A DNA stretch of 61,859 nucleotides, taken from the NCBI GenBank assembly GCA_964360145.1, contig CAYHWW010000003.1, positions 1 through 61,859 of the forward strand, read 5' to 3'. The DNA is from CAYHWW01 sp964360145. Lineage in GTDB: Bacteria > Bdellovibrionota > UBA1018 > CAYHWW01. Position 1 is the first letter of the stretch, and every line of letters begins with the position of its first letter. Below, in pieces: positions 52,418 to 60,327 of this stretch. A program made the position numbers and the translations under genes. Under the pieces are notes generated by a model. It searched no databases. It worked only from the letters and a program-made list of their open reading frames with translations, and was not told the DNA's origin.

Positions 52418-53578
52418 TCAGAACGGCTCTATGACCACGTATCTCTCGAGGGCAGCGCGGAGCGCGGTAGGGCACTGGGCGGCATCCTGGAACTGGAGAC
52501 GAAAAGGGTAGGCTGTATAAATGGGGACACTGGGGTTGGCGTTTAGGTTGTAATCTGCTGTCAGTGTCATGCTCGCCGGGTATCCCGGAGATAAAACAAA
52601 TTCATACCCTCCGTGTAAACCACCACTACAGGCAGTATTTACGATGGAATCGATTGTCCCGGCATCCATGGCGATGGAGCCAGGCAGCGTAAGGTTACCC
52701 ACTCGTATTAGCCGGTGCTCCCGCATCGCTTGGGGCGAATCGATCTCGTACCAGGCGAGATCAATCTTAGTGTAGGGCGTGTAGCCCCGCAGCATTGCTG
52801 GTGTGACAGCGGTGAGGGTCAAGATGTTAAAGGGGGTTGTCCCCGGCAGAGCTCTTTCTGTTTCAAAGTCATGGGAGAAGAGAAAACCAACGTAGGCGCG
52901 GGCCTCAGCGCTTGATTGATAGTGTTCCACCTCGGTCATTGCCGCCAGGCAATCCCGGCGGCCAGATCCTTCAGGAAGCCGGAAACATGCGACGTAACCC
53001 GGCAATCTGCGTTCGCGTTGGGAAAGCGGCATCAGGGCATAACTGACTTCGTGGAATATCAACGCTGCCCGGTGGGCCAGTGAAAGGCGATTCCAGTGCT
53101 CGCGGTGGATGCGGATGGCGCCATCGCGGCGAACCGCCAGTTGAACGGGGCGGCCCCCGGGGAACTCAATGACTGAGTCCTCGTCCTGAATATCCATGAG
53201 CCGCGGGGCAACAATCGCCCAGTGATAAGCACGGATCGCTTTCGCGTAGGTCAAGGCCAAGCCAGGACTGAAACTCTCGATTTCGCGTAGCTTGCCCACA
53301 ATTAAATCCACGGGGAAAACAGAGGGGTCCAAGGCTTGCGAAATGGAGTCCATCCATATTTGGCTGGGCGCACGGGGGGGGCGAACCCGAGGGCTGGACT
53401 CGACGCCTGCCTCGACTAAATCCAGGAGATACAAATGACCATTCATGATGATGCCATCACCACCATTGCCGGCACGGTCGTCAGCGGAGTGCGCCGCCGT
53501 GGGCACCACGGAGAGGGCCAACAAGAGGAGGGGTAGGATGAAAAAGCCACGAGATTCACTGACGGATTTTGTTTTCAT
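52418..53578 (-). CDS. Exported GNGGD-type protein coupled to a second TIGR02147 regulator
   Basis: A 386-aa protein with a signal peptide to about residue 32, then ADDRAGNGGDGIIMNG at 32-47 and LYLLDLVEAG. The centre has YHWAIVAPRLMDIQDEDSVIEF and VRRDGAIRIHREHWNRLSLAHRAALIFHEVSYALM, which agrees with the Bdellovibrio exported GNGGD family as I recall it. The HEVSYA motif is conserved but no activity is known. GGAG lies 7 nt before the ATG. It overlaps the regulator by 23 nt. Confidence 0.75.
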   Translation of the reverse strand: MKTKSVSESRGFFILPLLLLALSVVPTAAHSADDRAGNGGDGIIMNGHLYLLDLVEAGVESSPRVRPPRAPSQIWMDSISQALDPSVFPVDLIVGKLREIESFSPGLALTYAKAIRAYHWAIVAPRLMDIQDEDSVIEFPGGRPVQLAVRRDGAIRIHREHWNRLSLAHRAALIFHEVSYALMPLSQRERRLPGYVACFRLPEGSGRRDCLAAMTEVEHYQSSAEARAYVGFLFSHDFETERALPGTTPFNILTLTAVTPAMLRGYTPYTKIDLAWYEIDSPQAMREHRLIRVGNLTLPGSIAMDAGTIDSIVNTACSGGLHGGYEFVLSPGYPASMTLTADYNLNANPSVPIYTAYPFRLQFQDAAQCPTALRAALERYVVIEPF

Positions 53579-54419
53579 GGGAGAGCTCCGGGTACTGCGT
53601 GAGTGGGAAAAGTTGGGTTTGGATCTGGTAGACCGCGTCGCCGGTCCCTGTTTCGCTGAACTGACGGACGAACTCGTCCTCCATCCTGCGAATGAAATCT
53701 TTCATCTGCGGTATCTTCGCCGTGGAGACGGCAAGCGTGATGCTTGAGATCTGGCGTTTCTCCACGGGCACGGTGCGAACTGCTTCTTGAGCCAAGGCTA
53801 AAGCACCCTCATGAAATCTCTTCAGGCCTTCCTGGCTGATGTCCTCCAGGGTCTGGATGCCCTTGCCCGCGGTGATTCGAAGTCGCTTTGTCTTCGGATC
53901 ACGTTCGAGCAGGTTGAGTTGGAGCATCGTATCCAGCGCACGGGCGATGTCCCTCGGGTTGACCTTGAAGCGGAGGCGCTGGGCGATCCACTGGGGGTCT
54001 TCAAGAAAGCCAGGCAAGCGCGTGAGTTGACGGATGGCGTAATACCACCAGTGTGAAATGGCTGAAAATGTCTTCACATCGAGCAAAATGAAGGGGCCAG
54101 TGGGGCGGCGTTTTTCAAGGCGTTCTTTGACCATCAGGGATAGCTCGGGGTCCCCCTTCACCTTGGAGAGGCGTACGAGATCTTCAAAGTAGGCCCGTTC
54201 TTTCACTCCGAAGCGAAAGTAACGGAGGAGCTTTTCAAGGATCTCGGGCCCGGCATCCCGTTGACCATGAATGATTTTCAGTAGAGACGTGTTGTTCTTC
54301 AGACCGAGTTTCTTGGCCCATGCCTGGTAGCTCCAAGAGGGATTCCGCTTCTTGGCATCCTCAAAGTGAGTCACGAGATAGGAGCGGTAGTCGACATGGC
54401 TGAAAACTGTATTCTTCAC
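53556..54419 (-). CDS. TIGR02147/DUF4423 family putative transcription regulator
   Basis: A 287-aa paralogue of the protein at 22371-23147. Seen: a DNA-binding-like N-terminus (NPSWSYQAWAKKLGLKNNTSLLKIIHGQRDAGPEI), AISHWWYYAIRQLTRLPGF, the second winged-helix-like block (PQWIAQRLRFKVNPRDIARALDTMLQLNLLERD) and the family C-terminus (ISSITLAVSTAKIPQMKDFIRRMEDEFV). It overlaps the exported GNGGD gene by 23 nt, repeating the regulator-then-exported-protein order of the first module. Confidence 0.82.
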   Translation of the reverse strand: MKNTVFSHVDYRSYLVTHFEDAKKRNPSWSYQAWAKKLGLKNNTSLLKIIHGQRDAGPEILEKLLRYFRFGVKERAYFEDLVRLSKVKGDPELSLMVKERLEKRRPTGPFILLDVKTFSAISHWWYYAIRQLTRLPGFLEDPQWIAQRLRFKVNPRDIARALDTMLQLNLLERDPKTKRLRITAGKGIQTLEDISQEGLKRFHEGALALAQEAVRTVPVEKRQISSITLAVSTAKIPQMKDFIRRMEDEFVRQFSETGTGDAVYQIQTQLFPLTQYPELSHENKIRQ

Positions 54420-54562
54420 GCCATGATGGAATAGGCGTAGTCCACAGGCATTTCAAGATTTAATGCAGGCAGATTGCCATATTCGCAGGCAATAGTGCCT
54501 GTGACGGGCCGCGCCGAAGAGTTTCATGGCACTTTCCTGGGCTCCTGGTTACTCTCAGGATC

Positions 54563-55972
54563 ATGGCGACGCATGAAAAAACCCATGGGAATGAAGTCTC
54601 TTGCCGCCCGCTACAGAGCATATTCCAGTTTCTGAGAGACCGCCAGATTCCAGCAGAGGCCGTGTTCGGCGGCGCTTCCTACGCCATCGATTACATGAGG
54701 AACCCGAACAATCGCATCAGCTGGAGCGAGCTGGTGAAGTGCCTCGCCCGCCTCTCTGATGTCTCCGGTGGGCAATCCGGGCTTGAGGCCGTGGGCGAGC
54801 TGTCGCCAGGTTCCATGGAATTCACTCAGCTCAATAAACTGCTTGGTTTTTTCGCGGATAGCCGCCTTGGCTATTGGGGGCTCATGAAACTGATGCCCTC
54901 ATTTTTCCGAAATGTCCGTTTCCAATTCATCGATTCTGGTTCGCGAAGAATTCGCATCATTATGGAGATTCCAGAGGAGTATGAGGATTGTCCGGCCTTC
55001 TTCATGATTTGGGTGGGGGGGTTGAGAAGCACTCCCCGGGTTTATGCTCAACCCAACTCCGTGGTTCATCTGGCGATCACCGAGCGTAAAGGCGTATTTG
55101 ACATTGTTCTACCGCCTTCAGCCACGATCTTTTCCCGGATCCGGCGAGCGCTGCGGGTGCTATTCGCGGCCCGGGCCGTCATTGAAGAGATTTCCAGCCA
55201 GGATCGCGCCATTCGTCAGACGCAACAAGCCCTTGTTGATTCTCAGATGAACCTCCAGCTTGCAACGCAGATGTCCGCACTTTCGAAACTGGCGGCATTG
55301 GGCGACATGGCAGGCGGCGTAGCCCATGAAATCAACAACCCACTGACGATTATTGGGCTCACTGCCGCCAATGCTCGGGAAAAGCTCAAGGATGAGAGCG
55401 TAAGCCGACAAGCCATCGCCGATCAGTTGGCCCTCATTGAGCGCACCGTGGAGCGCATGGCGAGAATAGTGTCATCAATGAGGGCCTTTGCCCGGGACGC
55501 TGAAAATGACCCCTTCACTTTCGTGCCGGTGCGGACAATTATCGAGGACACGCTCAATCTTTGTCGCGAGAAATTCAAGAGCCGGGGGGTGGACCTTCAA
55601 ATCCGTCCTATCGATGCCGATCTCACGTTGGAGTGCCGCTCGACTCAGATCTCTCAAGTGCTCCTGAATCTCTTGAGCAATGCCCTGGACGCCGCCAGCA
55701 CTTCATCCGAAAAATGGGTACGCATCGAGATCACCGAAGTAGGAACGTATATTCGTTTCGCTGTCATCGATAGCGGTTCAGGGGTGCCGCCAGCGGCGAG
55801 AGCCAGGATTTTTGAACCATTCTTTTCGTTGAAGCCTGTTGATAAAGGCACGGGCCTAGGCCTCAGCACGGCGGTGGGCGTGGTCTCTAGCCACAGGGGA
55901 ACCCTCACCCTGGATCCCGCCACGCCCCACACATGTTTTGTGGCATTGATCCCACAAAAGCGCGTAGCGTAG
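54563..55972 (+). CDS. NtrB-like sensor histidine kinase with unrecognised N-terminal domain
   Basis: A 469-aa soluble kinase. The N-terminal ~220 residues are an unidentified sensory domain (FGGASYAIDYMRNPNNRISWSELVKCLARLSD), faintly like the AraC_binding_2/DUF2378-style input domains. A coiled coil (DRAIRQTQQALVDSQMNLQL) leads to the HisKA box GDMAGGVAHEINNPLTIIG near residue 258, then N/G boxes NLLSNALDAAS, DSGSGVPPAA and GTGLGLSTAVG. The H-box is of the NtrB class. It is divergent from the TIGR02147 gene. Confidence 0.85.
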   Translation: MATHEKTHGNEVSCRPLQSIFQFLRDRQIPAEAVFGGASYAIDYMRNPNNRISWSELVKCLARLSDVSGGQSGLEAVGELSPGSMEFTQLNKLLGFFADSRLGYWGLMKLMPSFFRNVRFQFIDSGSRRIRIIMEIPEEYEDCPAFFMIWVGGLRSTPRVYAQPNSVVHLAITERKGVFDIVLPPSATIFSRIRRALRVLFAARAVIEEISSQDRAIRQTQQALVDSQMNLQLATQMSALSKLAALGDMAGGVAHEINNPLTIIGLTAANAREKLKDESVSRQAIADQLALIERTVERMARIVSSMRAFARDAENDPFTFVPVRTIIEDTLNLCREKFKSRGVDLQIRPIDADLTLECRSTQISQVLLNLLSNALDAASTSSEKWVRIEITEVGTYIRFAVIDSGSGVPPAARARIFEPFFSLKPVDKGTGLGLSTAVGVVSSHRGTLTLDPATPHTCFVALIPQKRVA

Positions 55973-55989
55973 AAAATGGAAGATACAGC

Positions 55990-56433
55990 TCACGACGCTC
56001 TGCTCTTTTTAGCGCAACTCGAACAGTGTCCGTAGAAGATAATTGATAGATTAGCCTTTGAGAAGCCATGGATGTCTTTAAGTGCCGCATCGATCTTCTC
56101 GAACAGCGCTTTATTGCCGCGATTGAGTTTCCCGCAGGATTTACAGATGAAGTAGTCATGGACCCTGCGGTCGAAGATGTATTGAAACCGTTTACCGACG
56201 CTTGGTAGATTCAGTTCTTGGATGAGATCGAGCCTCTTGAATGCTTCGAGATTCCGGTAAATGCTCGAACGATCAACCCCGGGCATGTGCTTTTCCATGA
56301 AAACATGGATTTCCTTGAGAGAGATCTGCTTCGTGCTGTTGTCGAGCACATATTGGAGCATGAGCTTGCGGGCCGGAGTGATGCGCATCTCGTTCGACCT
56401 AAGCACGGCGAGGAGGTCTTTGTGTTTCTTCAT
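55990..56433 (-). CDS. Fur-family metalloregulator
   Basis: A 147-aa regulator. Seen: winged-helix N-terminus (MRITPARKLMLQYVLDNS...ISLKEIHVFMEKHMPGVDRSSIYRNLEAFKRLDLI) and two CxxC pairs (CKSCG and HCSSC) for structural zinc. The regulatory site is reduced: the usual HHxH stretch reads FDRRVHDYFIC with a single His. It might therefore sense something other than iron, or bind metal weakly. It converges with the kinase gene. Confidence 0.85.
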   Translation of the reverse strand: MKKHKDLLAVLRSNEMRITPARKLMLQYVLDNSTKQISLKEIHVFMEKHMPGVDRSSIYRNLEAFKRLDLIQELNLPSVGKRFQYIFDRRVHDYFICKSCGKLNRGNKALFEKIDAALKDIHGFSKANLSIIFYGHCSSCAKKSRAS

Positions 56434-56521
56434 AAAGTACCCGGCGTAAGCTAGCGGACTTGCTTCGTTGGGTCAGTATAAATATTGGGGATGGCGTTTA
56501 CATCATTACAGGTATAGTCAC

Positions 56522-57208
56522 TCAATCCTTCACCCAGAGCTCGAGTTTATCTGATGCGATGGGTTCACTCCGGACCAAAGTGTAACCGGGCGGCATATCA
56601 CCACCAAAGCCATGATATGTGACAACTCGAGTGTCTTTTCGGGCGCGAAAGAGCTTCCGCTGAACGATGCGGATATATTTTTCATAGAAAAACCATGTGT
56701 TCGAGACACCCTGATCTATTTTGAATCGGTCCCCGTAAAGATTCTCTACAAATGGATTGAAGAGGTAAAAACCATCGAAGTGCGCCCAGTCCATGTCCAT
56801 CATGTTCCCGTGAACGAAGGAAGCGTCTTCAATCTTGTGGCGAATGGCAAGGTCGCGGCACATCGCAACGAGGTAGTCACGCTGTTCGACCCCTGTGAAA
56901 ACGCCTTCCGTGGTCAATGCGCCCACTAGACAGAATTTTCCTGCACCTGAGCCAACATCAAGAATGCGCGCACCGTCATGAGTCACGAGCAGCTCGGCGG
57001 CTCTTCTAGCAACACGCACGGGCGTCCAGTGCATCTCTGAGAGCCTGTAAATGGGATCTGGGTAGATCTGGTCGAACCTTTTGTCCGAGACTCTCTGCTT
57101 CGCGCGGAGCTTCTTGATGCAATCAAGAGGGTCCGCGATGTGGGGGCTGGATGGGGGCTCGATCACGCCCAGTGACTGATGAGCACTGACGTCCTGTTTG
57201 CAGCTCAT
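56522..57208 (-). CDS. Class I SAM-dependent methyltransferase
   Basis: A 228-aa protein. Seen: SAM motif I ARILDVGSGAGKFCLVGAL, acidic ligand region FTGVEQRDYLVAMC, and a following FDGFYLFNPF segment like an N/D-PPF motif, resembling methyltransferases of the TrmB/PrmA-like small-molecule group. I start at 57208 (MSCKQDV); a TTG/ATG further upstream would extend it to 57250. No substrate is assignable. Confidence 0.75.
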   Translation of the reverse strand: MSCKQDVSAHQSLGVIEPPSSPHIADPLDCIKKLRAKQRVSDKRFDQIYPDPIYRLSEMHWTPVRVARRAAELLVTHDGARILDVGSGAGKFCLVGALTTEGVFTGVEQRDYLVAMCRDLAIRHKIEDASFVHGNMMDMDWAHFDGFYLFNPFVENLYGDRFKIDQGVSNTWFFYEKYIRIVQRKLFRARKDTRVVTYHGFGGDMPPGYTLVRSEPIASDKLELWVKD

Positions 57209-57262
57209 ACCCCCATCGTAAACCTCTAATGCAACAAGGTGCAATAGCAAACGTCGAGCGTA

Positions 57263-57379
57263 TTAGAACTCGCGTTGCGCCGCGGGGCGTCCCTCTTTGT
57301 GGGATTCGTTATAGAGGTGAATGAGGGCCAGCATAGTCATAAGCAGCACTAACCAGTAGACTTGCTGTCTTCTTTTCAA
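57263..57379 (-). CDS. 38-residue single-helix membrane protein coupled to DUF1275 gene
   Basis: A 38-codon frame starting TTG at 57379 overlaps the DUF1275 stop in a TTGA, with AGGAG 6 nt upstream. It encodes a basic start (MKRRQQVYW), a hydrophobic helix (LVLLMTMLALIHLY) and a charged tail ending in TAA at 57263. The ribosome-binding site and translational overlap favour a real small membrane protein. Function unknown. Confidence 0.6.
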   Translation of the reverse strand: MKRRQQVYWLVLLMTMLALIHLYNESHKEGRPAAQREF

Positions 57380-58116
57380 TGACGTCTCCTAAGCCTTGCG
57401 AGGCGTCTTCGTGGACCGAGTGCTTCATAAATAGAATAAGCTGATAATGTCGCTGGCAGCAGGAACCCGAGATAGTGAAACTTCAGATAAAAATAGGACC
57501 CAATCAGGGAACCCATGATGAAGGCTGAGATCGTGCCCATGCGAAGACGGACTGCTTGCATCTCCATGCGAAAGACCGCGGGGTTTGAAAAGGCCCTCAC
57601 AAGCCCCGTGCCGAGGTCGGTGGTCACGCCGGTCAGGTGCGTCGTTCGAACCGTCGCCCCTGATGACGTCGATATCGCCGCGTTCTGAAGACCGCTTGCG
57701 GCGCAGAGCAGCGCAAGAAGCATATAGTCTTTGCTGAGGCGGGGCTCACTCCCAAAGCTGCCAAAGAGATCGAAGTGGCCACCCAGGGCAGCCCCCAGGA
57801 GGCAAAGGCACACAAGACTCATGACAAGCGCGTAATGGGGGCGTTGTCCGCGATGAACCCGCCGGTCCACAAGGTACGCTGAAACCATGACGCCCAGCAG
57901 AAAGAATAATGGAAGTGAGACAATCCCCGCCGCCTGATCCCACTGGCCTTTCGTGGCGTCAGCAGCGAAAAGCGTAGCAAAGCCAGTCACGTGACTCACA
58001 AAGCGGTGGGCACTTAAAAAACCCCCCGCATTCACGCAACCTGCAATGAAGCTTAGTAAAAACCACTGAAAGTGGGTTCTCCAAGATCTTGCTTTATTGA
58101 ATTGGTGTCGAAACAT
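57376..58116 (-). CDS. DUF1275/YoaK-family membrane protein
   Basis: A 246-aa inner-membrane protein with six or seven hydrophobic segments. Seen: FIAGCVNAGGFLSAHRFVSHVTGFAT at the N-terminus and ALLCAASGLQNAAI...ATVRTTHLTGVTTDLGTGL in the middle, both diagnostic of DUF1275. The family function is unknown. It is followed by an overlapping 38-codon ORF. Confidence 0.85.
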   Translation of the reverse strand: MFRHQFNKARSWRTHFQWFLLSFIAGCVNAGGFLSAHRFVSHVTGFATLFAADATKGQWDQAAGIVSLPLFFLLGVMVSAYLVDRRVHRGQRPHYALVMSLVCLCLLGAALGGHFDLFGSFGSEPRLSKDYMLLALLCAASGLQNAAISTSSGATVRTTHLTGVTTDLGTGLVRAFSNPAVFRMEMQAVRLRMGTISAFIMGSLIGSYFYLKFHYLGFLLPATLSAYSIYEALGPRRRLARLRRRH

Positions 58117-58217
58117 GACTGCTTACCAGCGTACGACAAACATCGGGTGTTTGTATTCAGGAATGACAGATCTCAGCTGGCGCGTTTATGGTATCAACGT
58201 AGTTTCAATCTCATCCC

Positions 58218-58976
58218 TCAGCGCCGCGAATACGGCTCGCAGTGATTGATACCGTCCTGCCACTCAGATACGCCTACCGATGGCAGGCTCTCGGGGCTGC
58301 GGTAAAGGAACGGCGAGCAGATAAAGTCGCCCGCAGCCGACCACAGTCTTTGCTGAGTGCGCTCGTAGCCTTCGGCAACGCGCACAAAGGGCACGCGCTC
58401 ATTGTAGGCATAGACTTCGCCAGTGCTGAGATCTAAACCATAGGCATGGCCGCCAGGCGGCAGGGGCTCATCGCGCAGGTAATCCCTCAGCACGACAGCA
58501 ACACCGGCGACGGCGATGGCGTGCTCGATGTCTTCCATATTGTGCTGGGCCCAATCGCGCGATGAGCCAGCCGTTGGCCACTCACCGCCCAGGATGGTTG
58601 CTTGCAGTCGCCTGAGTGGGATGTTGCGAGCTGTGAACTCTTGTAACACGCGGGGGAATGATTCTGAAGGCGATGTGGGCCCATCGGTATGTGCGAGTAC
58701 GCCCGTGTGGGTTTGCAGATCGAAGAACGTGACGACCACGCAAGGCGCCACCCCCGCGGTTTGCACGCGCGCGTGGTGGGCGAGATCTGTGATGAGGTAC
58801 TCGCGCTGGAAAACTTGGGGCGTTTCGCCATCGTCGTTGTCGAGGGTGCGCAGCTGCAACGACGGTGTAGGGCCGGGTAATGTCAACGCCCCCACAGGGC
58901 CGGGGCTACTCTCCCCCTGTTGCGCAAAGGCTGTGACGGCGAAAATCAGGGGAGTCAGCGCGCTCAGTGTGTGCAT
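58218..58976 (-). CDS. Exported CheD-fold putative glutamine deamidase
   Basis: A 252-aa protein with signal peptide MHTLSALTPLIFAVTAFA. Residues ~68-200 align with chemoreceptor glutamine deamidase CheD: QTAGVAPCVVVTFFD with Thr73 and Cys79, GVLAHTDGP with His96, LRRLQATILGG, NMEDIEHAIAVAGVAVVLRDY and LDLSTGEVYAY. The spacing Thr(-6)-Cys-His(+17) equals the CheD triad (Thermotoga Thr21-Cys27-His44). CheD is normally cytoplasmic; here a signal peptide and the lack of chemotaxis genes suggest an exported deamidase, perhaps an effector. Start at ATG 58976 with a near-leaderless promoter. Confidence 0.75.
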   Translation of the reverse strand: MHTLSALTPLIFAVTAFAQQGESSPGPVGALTLPGPTPSLQLRTLDNDDGETPQVFQREYLITDLAHHARVQTAGVAPCVVVTFFDLQTHTGVLAHTDGPTSPSESFPRVLQEFTARNIPLRRLQATILGGEWPTAGSSRDWAQHNMEDIEHAIAVAGVAVVLRDYLRDEPLPPGGHAYGLDLSTGEVYAYNERVPFVRVAEGYERTQQRLWSAAGDFICSPFLYRSPESLPSVGVSEWQDGINHCEPYSRR

Positions 58977-58987
58977 AAACGGTGGGG

Positions 58988-59016
58988 AGTTTAATTTATA
59001 GTACAATTTTAGTCAA
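58988..59016 (-). promoter_or_regulatory. Promoter for the exported CheD-like gene
   Basis: Read leftward, TTGACT (59016-59011) and TAAACT (58993-58988) are separated by 17 bp, a good -35/-10 arrangement. The expected start point is only about 5 nt from the ATG at 58976, in keeping with the absence of a Shine-Dalgarno. The mRNA may be nearly leaderless. Confidence 0.5.
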
Positions 59017-59069
59017 GTAACATGAATTATCTCACCTTGAATCATTACGGTCCCTAGGTCAAAAAACGA

Positions 59070-59097
59070 TAGACATACTATTTTAGTATGGTATAAT
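59070..59097 (+). promoter_or_regulatory. Promoter with operator palindrome in the spacer
   Basis: TAGACA (59070-59075) and TATAAT (59092-59097) are 16 bp apart. The spacer holds CATACTA-TTT-TAGTATG (59074-59090), a perfect 7-bp inverted repeat. A protein bound there would block RNA polymerase, so repression is likely. The transcript would begin near 59104, just ahead of the 21-residue peptide. Confidence 0.65.
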
Positions 59098-59127
59098 CCG
59101 CCACGTCTGATCTATGGAGGCCTTGTT

Positions 59128-59193
59128 ATGAAGAAGTATTTTTCAATGATCTTGGGGATTGCCGCCGCAATACTTGGCCGTAAGTCTAATTGA
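59128..59193 (+). CDS. 21-residue hydrophobic peptide
   Basis: ATG at 59128 with GGAGG 7 nt upstream opens a frame ending in TGA at 59191. The product is basic at the start (MKKYF), hydrophobic in the middle (SMILGIAAAILG) and basic at the end (RKSN), which resembles small toxic or signal peptides. It is first behind the operator-bearing promoter and 21 nt upstream of an exported-protein gene, so it could also act as a leader peptide. Confidence 0.5.
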   Translation: MKKYFSMILGIAAAILGRKSN

Positions 59194-59214
59194 TAAACCC
59201 TAAGGAATTTTAGT

Positions 59215-59850
59215 ATGAAACGTTACACATACCTATTGTTGCTATTGTCTGCAGTATCTGTCGCACTTCCCACACTTTCTCATGCGCAGTCAGCAGTTCA
59301 GCAAATACGCCTTGAAATTCCCCGGGCATTCCTAGCCCCATACAATCGTCCCAATGATATTCGTGATATTTACTTTGGTCTATGGTTCCAGTACGGATTG
59401 TTGACTACTGGCGGCACGCAGTTCGGCCCCACACCACAAGGGATCGACACAGCCAGGTCCTACTGTCAGGTTGTTATTTATAACGATCTCTTAGTGGCAC
59501 TCGAACCTCGTCGACCAACCGACCGCAGGCAGTGTGTGCCTGTTAAAGCTCAGTCTGCTGACCTGCGTTTTACTCAGTCAGCGGTCGGCCCGAATGGCTT
59601 TGACCTTACGTATGCCAATATGATTCCTCATCAGTTTAGCGATGGAGAAATCCTATCGATTCGATGCATTGGAAGCAACACCGCAGATGACTCAGGCCGT
59701 ATCCTGATCCCGTCGATGGACACACTAATAGCCCAACACATACCTTCTTCTACCCTTCGTATAGTTGGCGTAACACCTGTTGCTGCGTCATCCGACACCA
59801 CAGCCGGTGCTTCCCCAGCGGCACCTGTATCCGGCTCAGACGCAGAGTAG
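59215..59850 (+). CDS. Exported protein of unknown function
   Basis: A 211-aa protein with signal peptide MKRYTYLLLLLSAVSVALPTLSHAQ. The mature part is beta-rich with three Cys (YCQVV, QCVPV, RCIGS) and a low-complexity Ala/Thr/Ser tail (ASSDTTAGASPAAPVSG). No family is recognised. The base composition is visibly more AT-rich than the window average, hinting at recent arrival. A strong terminator follows. Confidence 0.6.
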   Translation: MKRYTYLLLLLSAVSVALPTLSHAQSAVQQIRLEIPRAFLAPYNRPNDIRDIYFGLWFQYGLLTTGGTQFGPTPQGIDTARSYCQVVIYNDLLVALEPRRPTDRRQCVPVKAQSADLRFTQSAVGPNGFDLTYANMIPHQFSDGEILSIRCIGSNTADDSGRILIPSMDTLIAQHIPSSTLRIVGVTPVAASSDTTAGASPAAPVSGSDAE

Positions 59851-59866
59851 TCCGTGAATCCTAACC

Positions 59867-59900
59867 AAGACCCCCAGGTCTGCGAAGACCTGGGGGTCTT
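59867..59900 (+). terminator. Rho-independent terminator
   Basis: AAGACCCCCAGGTCT (59867-59881) pairs perfectly with AGACCTGGGGGTCTT (59886-59900) around a GCGA tetraloop and is followed by ATTTT. It ends the peptide/exported-protein transcript. Confidence 0.9.
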
Positions 59901-59912
59901 ATTTTCCACCAC

Positions 59913-60092
59913 TCAAAACTCATCTTTTTTAGGAATACGACCAAAGGCAATGCGCGTGGGCGCAGCCTCTTGAGCTTCGTGCACTCCCGCGTAGTACAGA
60001 GTGCCGCCGCCATAGCGATCATTCACCCGATCGATGGCCCGGGCTAAGTACTCGCGCTTGGGGTTATCAAAAAGAGAGAACTGATGATCGGT
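59913..60092 (-). pseudogene. C-terminal remnant of a Y-family DNA polymerase
   Basis: Read leftward, an open stretch bounded by stops encodes SLFDNPKREYLARAIDRVND, RYGGGTLYYAG and TRIAFGRIP, ending in TGA at 59913. This looks like the extreme C-terminus of a DinB/UmuC-type polymerase. The body of the gene is missing: the frame stops at 60093, right before the TAGCCAA repeats. A truncation by insertion or deletion is the simplest reading. Confidence 0.6.
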
Positions 60093-60099
60093 CTATCTC

Positions 60100-60128
60100 G
60101 TAGCCAAAAAATAGCCAAAAATAGCCAA
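60100..60128. repeat. TAGCCAA tandem repeats at the left edge of the accessory segment
   Basis: TAGCCAA occurs at 60101, 60112 and 60122, again at 60302 and 60312, and near the right window edge. The 15-mer GTAGCCAAAAAATAG at 60100-60114 recurs exactly at 61845-61859. The 200 bp between (60129-60327) contain no gene I can support. Confidence 0.55.
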
Positions 60129-60327
60129 CTCGCGTAACGCCGAGTCTTTTCGGGTCACGTGAGCGCTGTGAACTGGACCGCAACTCATTGAAAACTCTTG
60201 TTTTTGATTTTGCGGACTTAGGCACTTTTCGGTGCCGACTGACTTCGGAAAATGGTTGGCTCGATCCCTAGCTTCAGAAATCGGACACTTAGTCGGATTT
60301 GTAGCCAAAAGTAGCCAAGCACTGCCC

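Noticed and set aside
60093..60308. 71-codon minus-strand ORF between the polymerase remnant and the GNAT gene
   Set aside because: No ribosome-binding site, no motif, and it runs through the TAGCCAA repeats.
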